A DNA stretch of 64,000 nt from Molanna angustata (Eukaryota; Arthropoda; Insecta; Trichoptera; Molannidae): assembly GCA_963576475.1 (NCBI GenBank), contig OY754975.1, forward strand, positions 16,329,469 through 16,393,468, in the 5' to 3' direction. Both the position numbers and the translations under genes were made by a program. Positions 44,515-56,048 of this stretch are shown here, piece after piece; position 1 is the first letter of the stretch; each line of letters begins with the position of its first letter. The notes under the pieces are model-generated. The model had not been told where the DNA came from. It did no database searches and saw only the letters and a program-made list of their open reading frames with translations.

Positions 44515-45324
44515 AGGGGGGGACTGCTGCCAACGTACCTATTTTTTAAATTTGAATTTGCGTCATTACTACAAAACGAATCATTTTGAAAAAAAATAAC
44601 CTAGTTAGTTTGGATATTAATAAATAAAAATTCTAGATTGCAAACCCCTCCCAACGCTACGTAGTATGCTTCTTCGGAAGAGTAAAATGGACCCAAACCC
44701 TAATAGCTGGCGTCCCCTACGTGGACATGTTAAAAAAAATAGAAAATAAAAAAAAAATCTTTAATTTTTTAATTATGTTCTGTATATATTCTTGTAGGAA
44801 AATAATAAACATACCCCAATTTTTGACATTTATCTAAAATTTCTAAAAAACTATAAGGTATAGAGCATTATATTTTTTAATAAATTAAGAAAGATCAAAA
44901 TATTTGGAAAAATACGATGTAACGTTGCATTAATGCATCAGGTTAAGTTAATAAACCAAAAAATCTTATATTTCGCAATGGCGCTGAATGGAAAATAAAT
45001 GTTTTTTAGGTTTATTTTCTAAACCTGAAGCATTAATGCAACGTCACATCGTATTTTTCTAGATATTTTTGTCATCTTTAATTTAAAAAAAAATATGTTG
45101 AACTACGCCTTATATTTTATTAAAAATATAAGATAAACGTTGAAAATCGGGGTATGCCATTATTTTTATACAAGAATTTATACAGAACATTATCAAAAAT
45201 TAAAGATACATTTTTCTTTATGAATACCCAAACTATCAAAATTATTTTTTTTCAAAACGATTTGATAAGAAATAATGATGGTATATCAAATTGAAAAATA
45301 GGTACGTTGGCAGCAGTCCCCCCT
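44515..45324. mobile_element. 810-bp foldback element
   Basis: The terminal AGGGGGGACTGCTGCCAACG is mirrored exactly at the right end. The two halves stay inverted copies all the way to the centre (tgcattaatgcatcaggtt on the left, aacctgaagcattaatgca on the right). The left arm carries about 120 bp not present in the right (around 44630-44760). No coding capacity. A TTAA-like context surrounds both ends, but the target duplication is not certain. Confidence 0.85.
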
Positions 45325-47035
45325 TTAATACTATATTTTTAACTTGTTATGTTTTGCTGTTTTGTCGGAGAATTTTATTTATTATATATAAAAAAGAGGT
45401 TTTTTTTAATTTATTGTTTTTTAAATTTTGTATTTAGAGTATTTTTTTCTCTTTATTATTAATTTTAACTTGCGTATGTTTTTTATTTTTTGTTTTTATT
45501 ATTTTATTTTGTTGTTTTTTATTATTATGGCAATGCACATGTATGTATATTTTTTTGGTAAACACATTTTTGTAAATGCTCTAATGAGCCTAGAATTTAA
45601 TAAGAAAATAAATATGACAATTTTCACAATATGACACTCAAAGGTGAGTCTAGATAGGTAGGTACTCGTTTTAGATATTTAATTATTAAATATATTATTG
45701 TTTTTTATGTGATGTAGTACGTGTATTCACCTTTTACAAAAAAATTAAAAATATTTTTTTTATGTCAGAACTTATGTCTTCAAGATCAATTGGTAAATAT
45801 TTTTTATACAATCTTATTTAACTTCACCTGTCCGTTTGTACAGGAATTTGGCAATTGACTTTTGACTAATTTTCCGACCTGTTACAGCTCTGAAACGTTC
45901 AGCATTTGTGTATGACCGATGACAATGGATGTTTCCAACTTGATTCATTTGATATTTTGATGCAATTGAACATATTTGTTTTTCATACAAACTTACTATA
46001 CCTAATTGTTTTAGTACCATTACTTACTTACATTCCGTGTCCGGAACACCATCAAATTAGAAAACTCCAGTGCTAAACTCCATCAAAACTCCATCAAATT
46101 AGTACCATTTATATCGTTTCACAATACATTATTTATGTTCTGTATTTGAATTTGTTTGCTACATAAAACAACTGCGATTGACATTGGCAGTATGAATGTA
46201 AACGATCTACGGACTGACGTGAAATATTTAATTTTTCATTTATATGTGAAGAAAACTTTGAAAAGTGTGCGTTTATATTTTTTGTTTTACTTGCAACTTA
46301 TAGAAATCATTTTTTTCCTACGAGTGAATTATTTTTATTTTATTTATTTATTTTTATTTGTTTGCAAATTCACAGAATGTATTACATAACATTATTCACA
46401 TAATCTTTAAAATATAAATACATTCCAATTATGAATTTACTCGTGAAATATTACAAATTTAAATGCTTGGTAGAAAAAAAGTATTAAGAAATAAAATAAA
46501 TTAAACTATGCTGACAAAGAAAGTAACAATAACAATAAATTAATTTACAATAATGTGAACGAGAAGAAATAAATACATTAATAATATAGAGAACAAATCT
46601 TAACACATTGAGTAATAAAATCGGTAGAAAAATCAATAGAAAAATCAAGATGCACAATCTCTCAAGACTTAGGTACGTCATGAATTTTATCAAATATCAA
46701 AAATAAACTAAAGAGAAAAAAAAATCTATGTTGAGGTGAAGTTAAAATAAATTTCAGGAAATATCATTGCCTGAACTGAGGATCTGTTTGATTTTACTTA
46801 GATATGGTTCGTATTTAATGTGAAAAACGTCAATATTATTAAATGTGTCCTGTTTAAAACAGAGTCTTTCACGTATGTTGTGTTAATATTTTTTATATGA
46901 AATGTGTTTGTTGAGCGGGTGGATCGCGATGGAACGTGTAAGGCGATCGAAGAAGAATGTAAGGTGAGTCTATTTTGTTGTGTAATATATTATGAAGCAA
47001 CGACATATCGGAGATAATTCTTCTGTTCTCTAAAC
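45325..47035. other. AT-rich stretch without recognised genes
   Basis: Only short open frames. One at 45814-46020 (minus) has a tidy composition but no recognised domain. No clear repeats were identified. Confidence 0.4.
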
Positions 47036-47039
47036 TTTC

Positions 47040-48610
47040 CATTTTAAACAGGAGTAGTGACTCTAGTTATGTTCGCGATCTATAATTGAGGTATTTTATG
47101 AAATTCCGTTGAACCCTTTCGATACGGTTTTTATGTATTTTGAAAACTGAAGACCATATAGGGGAAGCAAATTCCAACACACTACGTACATATGCGTAAT
47201 AAAGACATTTTATAGTATCAATACTTGAAAATGATTTTGATAGTCTCATAATAAAACCTAGGTTTTTGATTGCCTTATCGACGATCTTGGATATATGGTC
47301 ATTATATGTGAGTTGTCTATCTAATGTTATGCCTAGGTCTCGTATAGTGTCTGATGTTGGAATATGTTTATTATCTATCGTATAGTTGAAATATATTGGG
47401 TTTTGGTTGCCTTATCGACGATCTTGGATATATGGTCATTATATGTGAGTTGTCTATCTAATGTTATGCTTAGGTCTCGTATAGTGTCTGATGTTGGAAT
47501 ATGTTTATTATCTATCGTATAGTTGAAATATATTGGGTTTTGGTTGCCTTATCGACGATCTTGGATATATGGTCATTATATGTGAGTTGTCTATCTAATG
47601 TTATGCCTAGGTCTCGTATAGTGTCTGATGTTGGAATATGTTTATTATCTATCGTATAGTTGAAATATATTGGGTTTTGGTTGCCTTATCGACGATCTTG
47701 GACATTATATGTGAGTTGTCTATCTAATGTTATGCCTAGGTCTCGTATAGTGTCTGATGTTGGAATATGTTTATTATCTATCGTATAGTTGAAATATATT
47801 GGGTTTTGGTTGCCTTATCGACGATCTTGGATATATGGTCATTATATGTGAGTTGTCTATCTAATGTTATGCCTAGGTCTCGTATAGTGTCTGATGTTGG
47901 AATATGTTTATTATCTATCGTATAGTTTAAATATATTGGGTTTTGGTTGCCTTATCGACGATCTTGGATATATGGTCATTATATGTGAGTTGTCTATCTA
48001 ATGTTATGCCTAGGTCTCGTATAGTGCTGATGTTGGAATATGTTTATTATCTATCGTGTAGTTGAAATATATTGTGTTTTTGTTTCTCGTAAACGAAATT
48101 TGTGTGCATTTAGAAGTATTTAAAATAAGTTTATTTGTCACGCAGTAGTCATGTAGTCTATTTAGGTCATGCTCTAAGAGTCTACACATACTGATATTTT
48201 CGATTGTTAGGAATATTTTCATGTCATCGGCATATAAAAGAAAGTAAGCATGCAGGAAACAGTGTACAATATCAAAAATGTATAAGTTGAAGAGGAGTGG
48301 CCCCAGATGGGAGCCTTGAGGTACCCCAGAAGGTGTTTCTATAAAATTAGAACGGAAACCTCCCACCGCCACCGCCTCGTCTGCTTATATATGAAGTGAA
48401 CCATAGAAATAGATCTCCGCTAATACCAATATGGTTAAGTTTCTTAAGAAATATCTGATGGTCGACTCGATCGTAGGCTTTGGAATAGTCCATATAAACT
48501 ACGTCGACTTGCTTTCTTTTATCCATTTGACTAGATAGAAAATCTACAAAATAAGTTAAGTTACTACTGATCGTTTTCGCATAAAACCGTGCTGAAATTC
48601 TGTTATTCTG
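47040..48610 (-). mobile_element. LINE RT remnant carrying an internal tandem array
   Basis: The minus strand reads as RT: VDVVYMDYSKAYDRVDHQ (48470-48530), then TPSGVPQGSHLGPLLFNLY, the YADDMKIF active site (48010-48372), then NTIYFNYTIDNKHIPTS. After the array, the frame continues to SIDTIKCLYYAYVRSVLEF and IERVQRNFIKYLNYRS (47067-47249). The continuity is broken by the 137-bp array and frameshifts. It ends close to an accggtttcgaaac motif near 48650. Confidence 0.75.
47264..48078 (-). repeat. 137-bp tandem array inside a LINE RT
   Basis: Six units, with repeats of ttttggttgccttatcgacg at 47401, 47538, 47675, 47804 and 47941 (137 bp apart; one unit is 129 bp because of an 8-bp deletion). 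The unit corresponds to the RT thumb segment from NPIYFNYTIDNKHIP to KIVDKA. Since 137 is not a multiple of three, each added unit shifts the frame. Confidence 0.93.
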
Positions 48611-48959
48611 TTACAACCGTATTACCGTATTACCGGTTGTATTTGATACAACCGGTTTCGAAACAACCCCGTCTTCGTCAGGATGAATGACAACTGACTA
48701 AACAACAATCTGTGGTAATGAACCTTTGCTTTTAGCAGAAATGATATGCATAGAAACCTGCCTTGAGAACTAAAATCTTAACACATAATATTTTCAATAT
48801 TTTCCGGAGGCGGAGGAGAAGATAATGTTGTATATATATTTTTTCTATACACCAAATAAACATCCCGTATAAATAATATTTTATCACAAACAAAATAATA
48901 TAGTTATCACCCATTATAATGTATGTATGTAGATACCTATGCATGTATGTATCTGTTGA

Positions 48960-49240
48960 GGTTTTTTATGGTCACATGACACCGCGGGCAGCTTGTTAGC
49001 GCTCCCGTGTCACATTACACTGCCAGGGTAGTGGAACCCATCAACACCCGCCCACCAGGGGCGACCCTTCCTACCCATGCTGTGTCCTCTACATATTTAT
49101 TTCCTTCACTTTTATTAACATATTTCCTTATCATTTATTTTTTATTTCCACTAAATATAACCGTTCCAGTGGCGGACCTATTTTTTACAATCTTATACAT
49201 TATAATTAAATTTCCTTAAACCACGAATGAGCTATGTTAT
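48960..49240. other. GC-richer unassigned segment
   Basis: Contains gacaccgcgggcagcttgtt and a CCC/GGG-rich stretch to about 49080; likely a transposon fragment. No family recognised. Confidence 0.3.
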
Positions 49241-49619
49241 TCTCAATTAACTTCGCTTTAAATCTGCTTAGAAATTTTCATGGCATTTTCAATAAGGCTG
49301 TTGACTTTTAGTTTCATTTTATTGCTAACCGAGAAATTATAAATAATTTTAATAAATAAATACAAATGCTTTTGTGTAATGCAATGAAATATTGATCGTT
49401 GATACTTAAAAATTGTCATTCCTAGAGATAAAAATTACAACTAGGTACTTGTTAGTAAAATATTTGTCAATGTTGAGAAGACGTTTGTGCGAAGGTGATA
49501 AGATAATCCAAATTACCTGTTTAGTCAAGATAGTAAGTTGTAGTCTGTAGACAGAGAATCCTACATAGCTTTTACCACGTCCTATATTAGGCATCCCAAG
49601 TTTTATTGCGATTCGCGAG

Positions 49620-50560
49620 GCGTACATCCGCTTTCCGCCGCAAATAGTTTAAGGAAATGGCGCTTTTCCGAACGATCGCTTGTAAATTGCTCGTAAGTTC
49701 GATGATAATAATTCTAAACCGATAACGACCTGATCGTAAAGCTAGCGACATCAATTGCCGACCAATGGTCGCGTAGTCTTCCTACAACATCGCTGGTAGT
49801 GCGGATTATGAGAGATTTCTCAATACAACACGACTGAACTAATCTTAGTGTCGCCAATGATATTTTGAAGGATGCGATACCTAGTAGAAAGGGTAATAAG
49901 TATTAGTATAAAACAAGAATTGTCTACGTGTAAACGGTGTGTCATTTTCACCCGAATGGCGCTGTTTTGTTCGATCTTAATTTATTTGTCCCGTTTGCGT
50001 GTGTCGGGGGTTTTGAGGGTCGATCAGTATTCTGACGGCGTTTGAGGCATCCGTTAGGGCGCGACCGGCTTATGTCTCGGGACTTACAGAGCGACCCTCC
50101 TTCTGCGAAACACTAAAAACCTCCACACTCGCTGACTAGGTACGGAGCAAAATTTACGGGGAAAATGGAGAGAACGAGTCGAACGGTGCAAAAAGTTAGA
50201 CGCGATCGCATTAAAAACCGTATTGACGGATAAACTTTTTGATTTATGTTCGGCGAGTGATCCTGCAATTTGAAACGCTCATGTAGCATTAAGGGGCTGC
50301 CACAAGAAATTGAACCTACGCTCGTTTCATTGAAGTCAATTCGACAAAGACATGGCACTTACGATCAAAATGAGGTTAGTTTGGATCGCGTCACTGAAGT
50401 CCCGTTGAATTTCGTGTTGATCTTTTTACTCGGTGTCTAGTTTGCTATTTTCTAATTCGCTTGCAGAAATAGTCTCTGACGCATGAGTATTTATTACCAA
50501 GTAAGAGATGTGATGAAGGGAAATAAAGATTAATGAAATATCTTAACTTTTCACGCCTTT
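49620..50560. other. CpG-containing, repeat-poor segment
   Basis: About 900 bp with many CpGs and no match to other repeats in the window, unlike its surroundings. No convincing coding on either strand (the longest is minus 50113-50358, unrecognised). It could be a regulatory region or untranslated first exon for the minus-strand MMP gene, but no splice-supported exon was found. Confidence 0.35.
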
Positions 50561-51362
50561 TGGTGTTTTATATGCTTTTCCAGCAGGGAACAATATGAGA
50601 TTACGTTTATACAATATAAAATAGCACTTATGTAATATACTTACCTAAGGTATACCAACAGTAATACAGTATTTAGCTACCTTCAACCAGACCATTTCCA
50701 ATTTAATGTTATGGTTTGGCCAAAGAAACATTCTTTTAGTCACGTCTCATACAACGCACTTAAAAACAATATCACACACCTAAGCAGTACCTATAATAAT
50801 AATTGTTTATTTACTTTTTTTTTTTTTTTTAAAACAAATTACATTGGAACAATATTGAATGTATACAAAGAAAAAATAATAATATGTACAATATATATAT
50901 GAATAAGTATATAATACATGAATTAAACCATTTTTGTGGTAGGTATATAGGGTGTGTTCCACTTTTTACCTTTGTCTGCCTAACTAGGAATAATTCCCGT
51001 TTTAAGGCAGCCAATTTATTTTTTGTTTATTTTATAGTTTTCTTCCGAAACAAATATATGTTCTGAATGATGAAAACATTATTAAACAATATATCTAAAT
51101 GCTGCACCCTTTAATAAAAAACAAAAAAATATTTTACTTAAGAAACAGATTGACCAAAGTATCTAGTAGATTAAGTCAGATAGTATAGATTTGAAACATA
51201 ATAATAGTAATAATAGTAAAAATAAAAAAAATATTAAATGATTTTTTTTTTTTTTTTTCATGGAACAAACTACAAATCACATCAACTGGAAAAGCACTTA
51301 TTTACACAAAAAAAAAAAAAAAAATATATATCAAGATATACAAAGTAAAGTGTATGAAACAT

Positions 51363-54311
51363 TTAAACATATATATACGTTAAGTTTAGTTCTGATTGTT
51401 TTCTTCCAATGTTTATAAGCCAGTTTTTTATATATTTTTTTAGGAGAGGTATACTCATACTTTTACAATCACTAGGTAGGGAGTTATATATTCTTGGACC
51501 CAGGAAAGTATAATGGTTTTGTCCAAAAGTCTTGTAGGTTTTTTTTATATATAGTAGACCTCTGTTACTAGACCTTGTTTCGTATACATTATTTTGTGTT
51601 GTAAACATAGTATTATAATAGATATGCACATAAAGAATTATTTTTTGAATGTATACTTGTCTCACATCTAAAACACCAAATTCCTTAAATAGGTCATCAC
51701 TTGGATATCTGTAAGGTTTATTTAAAATGACTCTCAAAATTGATTTTTGTGCTTTTTCTAAGGGATCCAGAATAGATTTGTAAGTTCCTCCCCACCCAAT
51801 TATACCATATCCTAAGACTGAATTGCAAAGTGCATAATATAATTGTTTAACCTGAGTGACGTTAAGAATGGATCGAACCGATAAAAATATAAATATTAAT
51901 TTCCTGATTCTATTTGATAAGCATTCTATATGTGAATCCCATTTCAAAAAGTTATCAACAATTATTCCAAGATATTTAATTTTTTCAACTGGTTCTAGGT
52001 TAACTGTGCTTACAGTGATATCTGAATTTATTGTTTTGATTTTTATATTCATATTTATCTTAGGTTGTCCTGCATTCGTTGCACTAAATCTTAAGTATTT
52101 CGTTTTTTCAGCGTTGAGAGTTAAAAGATTATTGTCTAACCAACTTTTTACCAGATTAATTCCACTTTCCGCCTCTTTGTGAACTTCAATCCAACTATTT
52201 CCACTGAAAATTAAAACAGTATCATCGGCGAATGTTATGATATTCCCATTTATTTTTTTAGCACATAGTTCGTTAATGTAAATTATAAATAGCAAAGGAC
52301 CTAGGGTGCTACCCTGTGGTACTCCATACTTGATATCATAACATTCGCTAATTTCGTTTCCTATCTTGACTTGCTGTTTACGATCTTTTAGGAAATTTTC
52401 TAGCCACACAAGAAGATTTCCTTCAATACCTTTATTTTTTAATCTTTTAACAAGAATCTTATGGGAGATGGTGTCGAAGGCCTTTGCTAAGTCTAAAAAT
52501 ACTCCTATGCATTTTTTTCCACTATCTACGTAAGAAGTTATCAGTTGGGTGAGTTTAGAAATAGCGCATTCAGTTCCGAATCCTTTTCGAAAACCATATT
52601 GATTATTTGATAACAGGTTATTTGATTCTAAATATTTACTTATGCGGTTCTTTGCTACTTTTTCGATAATTTTAGATATTGTATTGAGGAGTGATATAGG
52701 TCTGTAGTTTTTAATGTGGTCTTTATTGCCTCCTTTGAAAATAGGGATTACAATAGCTGTTTTCAGATGTGCGGGGAAAATTCCAGTTTGAAAGCTCAAA
52801 TTAAATATATAGGTGAGTGGCAGAGCAATAAATTCTTTTATTCTTTTTAGAAGTATTGTTCCAATCTTGTCAGTACCTACGGAGTAAGATAGCTTTAAAT
52901 TTTTAATTTCGTTTATTACCTCTTCTGTGGTGGTTGATATATATTTTAATTTTGTTGTTATTTTTGTGGTTTCTATATTATTTGATAAAATAGTTTCTGT
53001 TGTTTTTAATCCATTTAATATATCCGTTGCTAAATTTGATCCAGTGGACACAAAACATTCGTTTGCATAGTTCGCCATTTGTTTTTCGTTCATGAAGTCT
53101 TGTCCTTCCGTATTTTTTAAATTATCTACATAAGAAATATTCTTTTTTTGAGTATTCGACATTTTTCTTATTGTCTGGTACAATTTTTTTGCAGTACAAG
53201 AAGGATCATTAATTATATTTTTATAATAATTTTGTTTACACATTTTAATTATATTTTTGCAGATATTTCTATAAAATTTATATCTGTTTTGTAAACAAAT
53301 ATTATTTTTATCTTGAGTACTTTTTTTATGTAATTGATTACGTTTGTGGATGCAATTTATAACTCCTTGAGTTATCCATGGTGTTAATTTAATTGTTTTG
53401 TTGGTTATCTTTTTATTGATACTGCATTTATCTATATATAAATTTAACTTTGTAATAAATACTTCCATAGCTGAGTCAGTATTTTTTTCTCTGAGAACGT
53501 CTAGCCATGTTTCTTTAGAAATATCCTCAACAATCTTATTGTAATTTATTTCTATTAAATTTTTTCCATCTTTGCTGTTTATTTTTGGATGATTTTTTTG
53601 GTTAATGCATATTACTGTTGAAAAATGATCTGTTATATTAGTATTTATAATGAATGATTTGTATTCATTTAAATTTTTTATGTTAATATGATCAACGCAA
53701 GATTTACTATTTCCTTGTGCTCGAGTGTAATTATTTATAGAAGGATAAAAATTATTTTCTGAGAGGAAATTTAAATAATCGTTTGCTTGTCTATGTTTTT
53801 CATGCATAATATTGATGTTTAAGTCTCCAATTATTAATTGAGATTTAAATTTTTTTATTTTAGAGATATTTGTTTGTAGTTCATCTAAAAAGTTGTCAAT
53901 ATTTTGTATACTGGGTGATCTATAGATTGCTAAAATACACAAGTTTTTATTTATAATTATTTTGAAACAGTTAGAGAAGTTCATTTTTATTTCCTCCATG
54001 TTCACATCCGTTCCTTCCTTTACATATACTACTAGACCACTATTTTGATTGAAGAAATTCGTAGAGTGTACTTCCTGGTAGTTATTAATTTGTTTACTTG
54101 TATAGATATTCGAAATCCAACATTCACTCAATATCACAACATCGAACATAAAATCCAGACCATTTAGGAAAATCACAAATTCATCGAAATTCTGGGTAAT
54201 GCTCCGTATATTTTGGTGTATTATTTTTAATCTATACTTCGACAAATCGTAGTTCCCTATAAGCCTTGGATCGTCTATAGTACAAGCTTGTTGATTATGT
54301 TCGATTTCCAA
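51363..54311 (-). CDS. LINE ORF2: endonuclease-reverse transcriptase
   Basis: Intact 982-residue polyprotein for target-primed retrotransposition. The N-terminal apurinic-like endonuclease shows the catalytic Glu at about residue 63 (LSECW), IYRSP, the IGDLNINI Asp/Asn pair and TDHFSTVICI. The RT domain includes SVGTDKIGTILLKR, NYRPISLLN, NQYGFRKG, VFLDLAKAFDTISH, GVPQGSTLGPLLFIIYIN and the FADD active site at 694-697. A thumb region follows (KIKYLGIIVD, then KAQKSILRV). No RNase H domain is evident. Domain order and size fit the CR1/Jockey-group LINEs. The intact frame suggests a young copy. Start codon chosen as the first ATG of the frame. Confidence 0.9.
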   Translation of the reverse strand: MEIEHNQQACTIDDPRLIGNYDLSKYRLKIIHQNIRSITQNFDEFVIFLNGLDFMFDVVILSECWISNIYTSKQINNYQEVHSTNFFNQNSGLVVYVKEGTDVNMEEIKMNFSNCFKIIINKNLCILAIYRSPSIQNIDNFLDELQTNISKIKKFKSQLIIGDLNINIMHEKHRQANDYLNFLSENNFYPSINNYTRAQGNSKSCVDHINIKNLNEYKSFIINTNITDHFSTVICINQKNHPKINSKDGKNLIEINYNKIVEDISKETWLDVLREKNTDSAMEVFITKLNLYIDKCSINKKITNKTIKLTPWITQGVINCIHKRNQLHKKSTQDKNNICLQNRYKFYRNICKNIIKMCKQNYYKNIINDPSCTAKKLYQTIRKMSNTQKKNISYVDNLKNTEGQDFMNEKQMANYANECFVSTGSNLATDILNGLKTTETILSNNIETTKITTKLKYISTTTEEVINEIKNLKLSYSVGTDKIGTILLKRIKEFIALPLTYIFNLSFQTGIFPAHLKTAIVIPIFKGGNKDHIKNYRPISLLNTISKIIEKVAKNRISKYLESNNLLSNNQYGFRKGFGTECAISKLTQLITSYVDSGKKCIGVFLDLAKAFDTISHKILVKRLKNKGIEGNLLVWLENFLKDRKQQVKIGNEISECYDIKYGVPQGSTLGPLLFIIYINELCAKKINGNIITFADDTVLIFSGNSWIEVHKEAESGINLVKSWLDNNLLTLNAEKTKYLRFSATNAGQPKINMNIKIKTINSDITVSTVNLEPVEKIKYLGIIVDNFLKWDSHIECLSNRIRKLIFIFLSVRSILNVTQVKQLYYALCNSVLGYGIIGWGGTYKSILDPLEKAQKSILRVILNKPYRYPSDDLFKEFGVLDVRQVYIQKIILYVHIYYNTMFTTQNNVYETRSSNRGLLYIKKTYKTFGQNHYTFLGPRIYNSLPSDCKSMSIPLLKKYIKNWLINIGRKQSELNLTYIYV

Positions 54312-54998
54312 CTCTTGTAAATACTGCAGATTCGCGCCTTTAATTTAATATTTATCTATGAATTTATAACTATGTATCAAATATATTTGATGTATGGGTA
54401 CATAAATATCTTCAAATAGTCCGAACAACATACAAAAACACAGCAAAAAATACATCCACGCATTCCGATGTAGCTGATCACTACCATTCGGTCGGAGCCT
54501 TCCACTTTCATTGCAAACCAGCTTTACATTTCTGAGACAAAATAAAAAAGGTGACATCAATTGATCAACACAAATTGATCAACTTTGTGAGGTGCAAAGA
54601 AGCATTTAGAATTGAAAAAAAGATTAACATGCATGTTTGACGGTCAACGTCATTGATATAGTATTGGTTCAAGTGTGTTGGACAAAGCGGAGATCGCAAG
54701 CAATTATTGTTAAATGAATCACAATATTTTGATATTTTTAGAAATAAAAAACATAATATATCTTCCCTGTCAAAAACAATTGTTTTGTCTTCTCGGCAGC
54801 AAGAAGTATAAATAAAATTCGCAGTGAAATTAAATAAAAGAAATAATAAGCACTGACAGTAAATACATACAATAAAAAATAGTAAAAAATACAATAAAAG
54901 AAAAACGAAAACTCTGCTAGCAGCAGTGCCAGCAAGATGCATACAATAAGAAATATGAAAAAAAAACAATATGAAAAAAGGAAAGAAGTAAGAACAGC

Positions 54999-56048
54999 TT
55001 AATTGTCTCGTGGTGGGGAACTTGTTGACACTATCTTGTTTTCCACATCCTTCTGACTTCGGATGTGAATTACTCTCGCCTTTTCTCTCTCTCTTACAAA
55101 AATCCGGCCGTGCTTGATCCAGACATAGCGAAAATTAGATTTTTTAGCCATTATTCTTGTATTTTTATAGATAATTTTATTTTCTACGGTTAGATGATCA
55201 TTGAAGTAGAGGTCAGATTCATATTCCTTTAGTAAATTTCTCTTTGACTTTAACATCCTTAAAAACTCCTCCTTCCTCCGTTGTGAAGTCATACTGATTA
55301 TGACAGTTGAAGGTTTGCCATCCCTGCGGAATGAAGAACGCTTTATATAATCTACATCGCCATCCCCGAGATCGAAGCCAATCTTATCCGCAATTTTTTT
55401 AATATGTAAGTATAAGTTTTCATCCGGCTTTGTCTGTAGACCAAACAACTCAATGTTCTTTGATAGAGCCTCCTGATGCAGTACATTGTTCCTTTCCCTG
55501 TACTCTGCAACTGCCATTTTCAAGGTATTAATTTCACAAACATAAGCTTCGCTGCCCCTCACTGTCTCCTCAAGCTGTGAAACTCTTTGTTTTAGTTGAG
55601 AATTTTCATCAGACAAATAATTCAGTGTTGCTTTAATCTCCTCCATAGAAGTTGTCATCTCCCTCCTCAGTGCACCCAGCTCTACTGAAAGCATTTTCTG
55701 AATTTTTTGTGATATATCATCAGATATTTTTTTAGACAAGGCTTCCATATCTGGTGTCTCAAACGCATTCCTAATTTTTAAGGGTAAAGTTTTCTTATTT
55801 GAGTCACTTTCATCCAGTGGAACCGAAATAATATGTTCCTTGACTGGTGTATCTGAGTTATCACCCCTTCGCTTCTTTGTTTTTTTGCAACACGGACACT
55901 TCCAATTTGATTTATTGTCTTTTGACATCTTCTTATAGTTATCATGTGTTATATTCAAACATAGAAAATGATATATATTCGAACATTCCATGCATTCTAG
56001 TTGCTCCTCAATCTTCACCCTCTTCTCACAAGCATAGCAAAAATTCAT
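54999..56048 (-). CDS. LINE ORF1: PHD finger, coiled coil, FP-like C-terminus
   Basis: 349 residues. Residues 4-54 form a PHD-type zinc finger (CYAC, CMEC, HFLCL, CPCCK pattern). About 130-205 is a heptad-rich coiled coil for trimer or dimer formation. The C-terminal 130 residues (DVDYIKRSSF, VIISMTSQRRKEEFL, YFNDHLT, FRYVWIKHGRIFVRE) match the domain shared with baculovirus FP proteins. That domain is known from ORF1 of CR1-like LINEs of insects. The likely role is binding LINE RNA in ribonucleoprotein particles, with the PHD finger perhaps tethering to chromatin. It lies upstream of ORF2 in the same orientation. Intact. Confidence 0.85.
   Translation of the reverse strand: MNFCYACEKRVKIEEQLECMECSNIYHFLCLNITHDNYKKMSKDNKSNWKCPCCKKTKKRRGDNSDTPVKEHIISVPLDESDSNKKTLPLKIRNAFETPDMEALSKKISDDISQKIQKMLSVELGALRREMTTSMEEIKATLNYLSDENSQLKQRVSQLEETVRGSEAYVCEINTLKMAVAEYRERNNVLHQEALSKNIELFGLQTKPDENLYLHIKKIADKIGFDLGDGDVDYIKRSSFRRDGKPSTVIISMTSQRRKEEFLRMLKSKRNLLKEYESDLYFNDHLTVENKIIYKNTRIMAKKSNFRYVWIKHGRIFVREREKARVIHIRSQKDVENKIVSTSSPPRDN

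Noticed and set aside
45814..46020. 68-codon minus-strand frame, possible small gene
   Set aside because: No recognised domain, no splice-supported neighbours and no repeat relatives in the window; left unassigned.
54999..56048. Horizontally acquired baculovirus FP gene
   Set aside because: The FP-like domain is fused to a PHD finger and coiled coil directly upstream of a LINE ORF2 in the same orientation, which is the known ORF1 layout of CR1-like LINEs.
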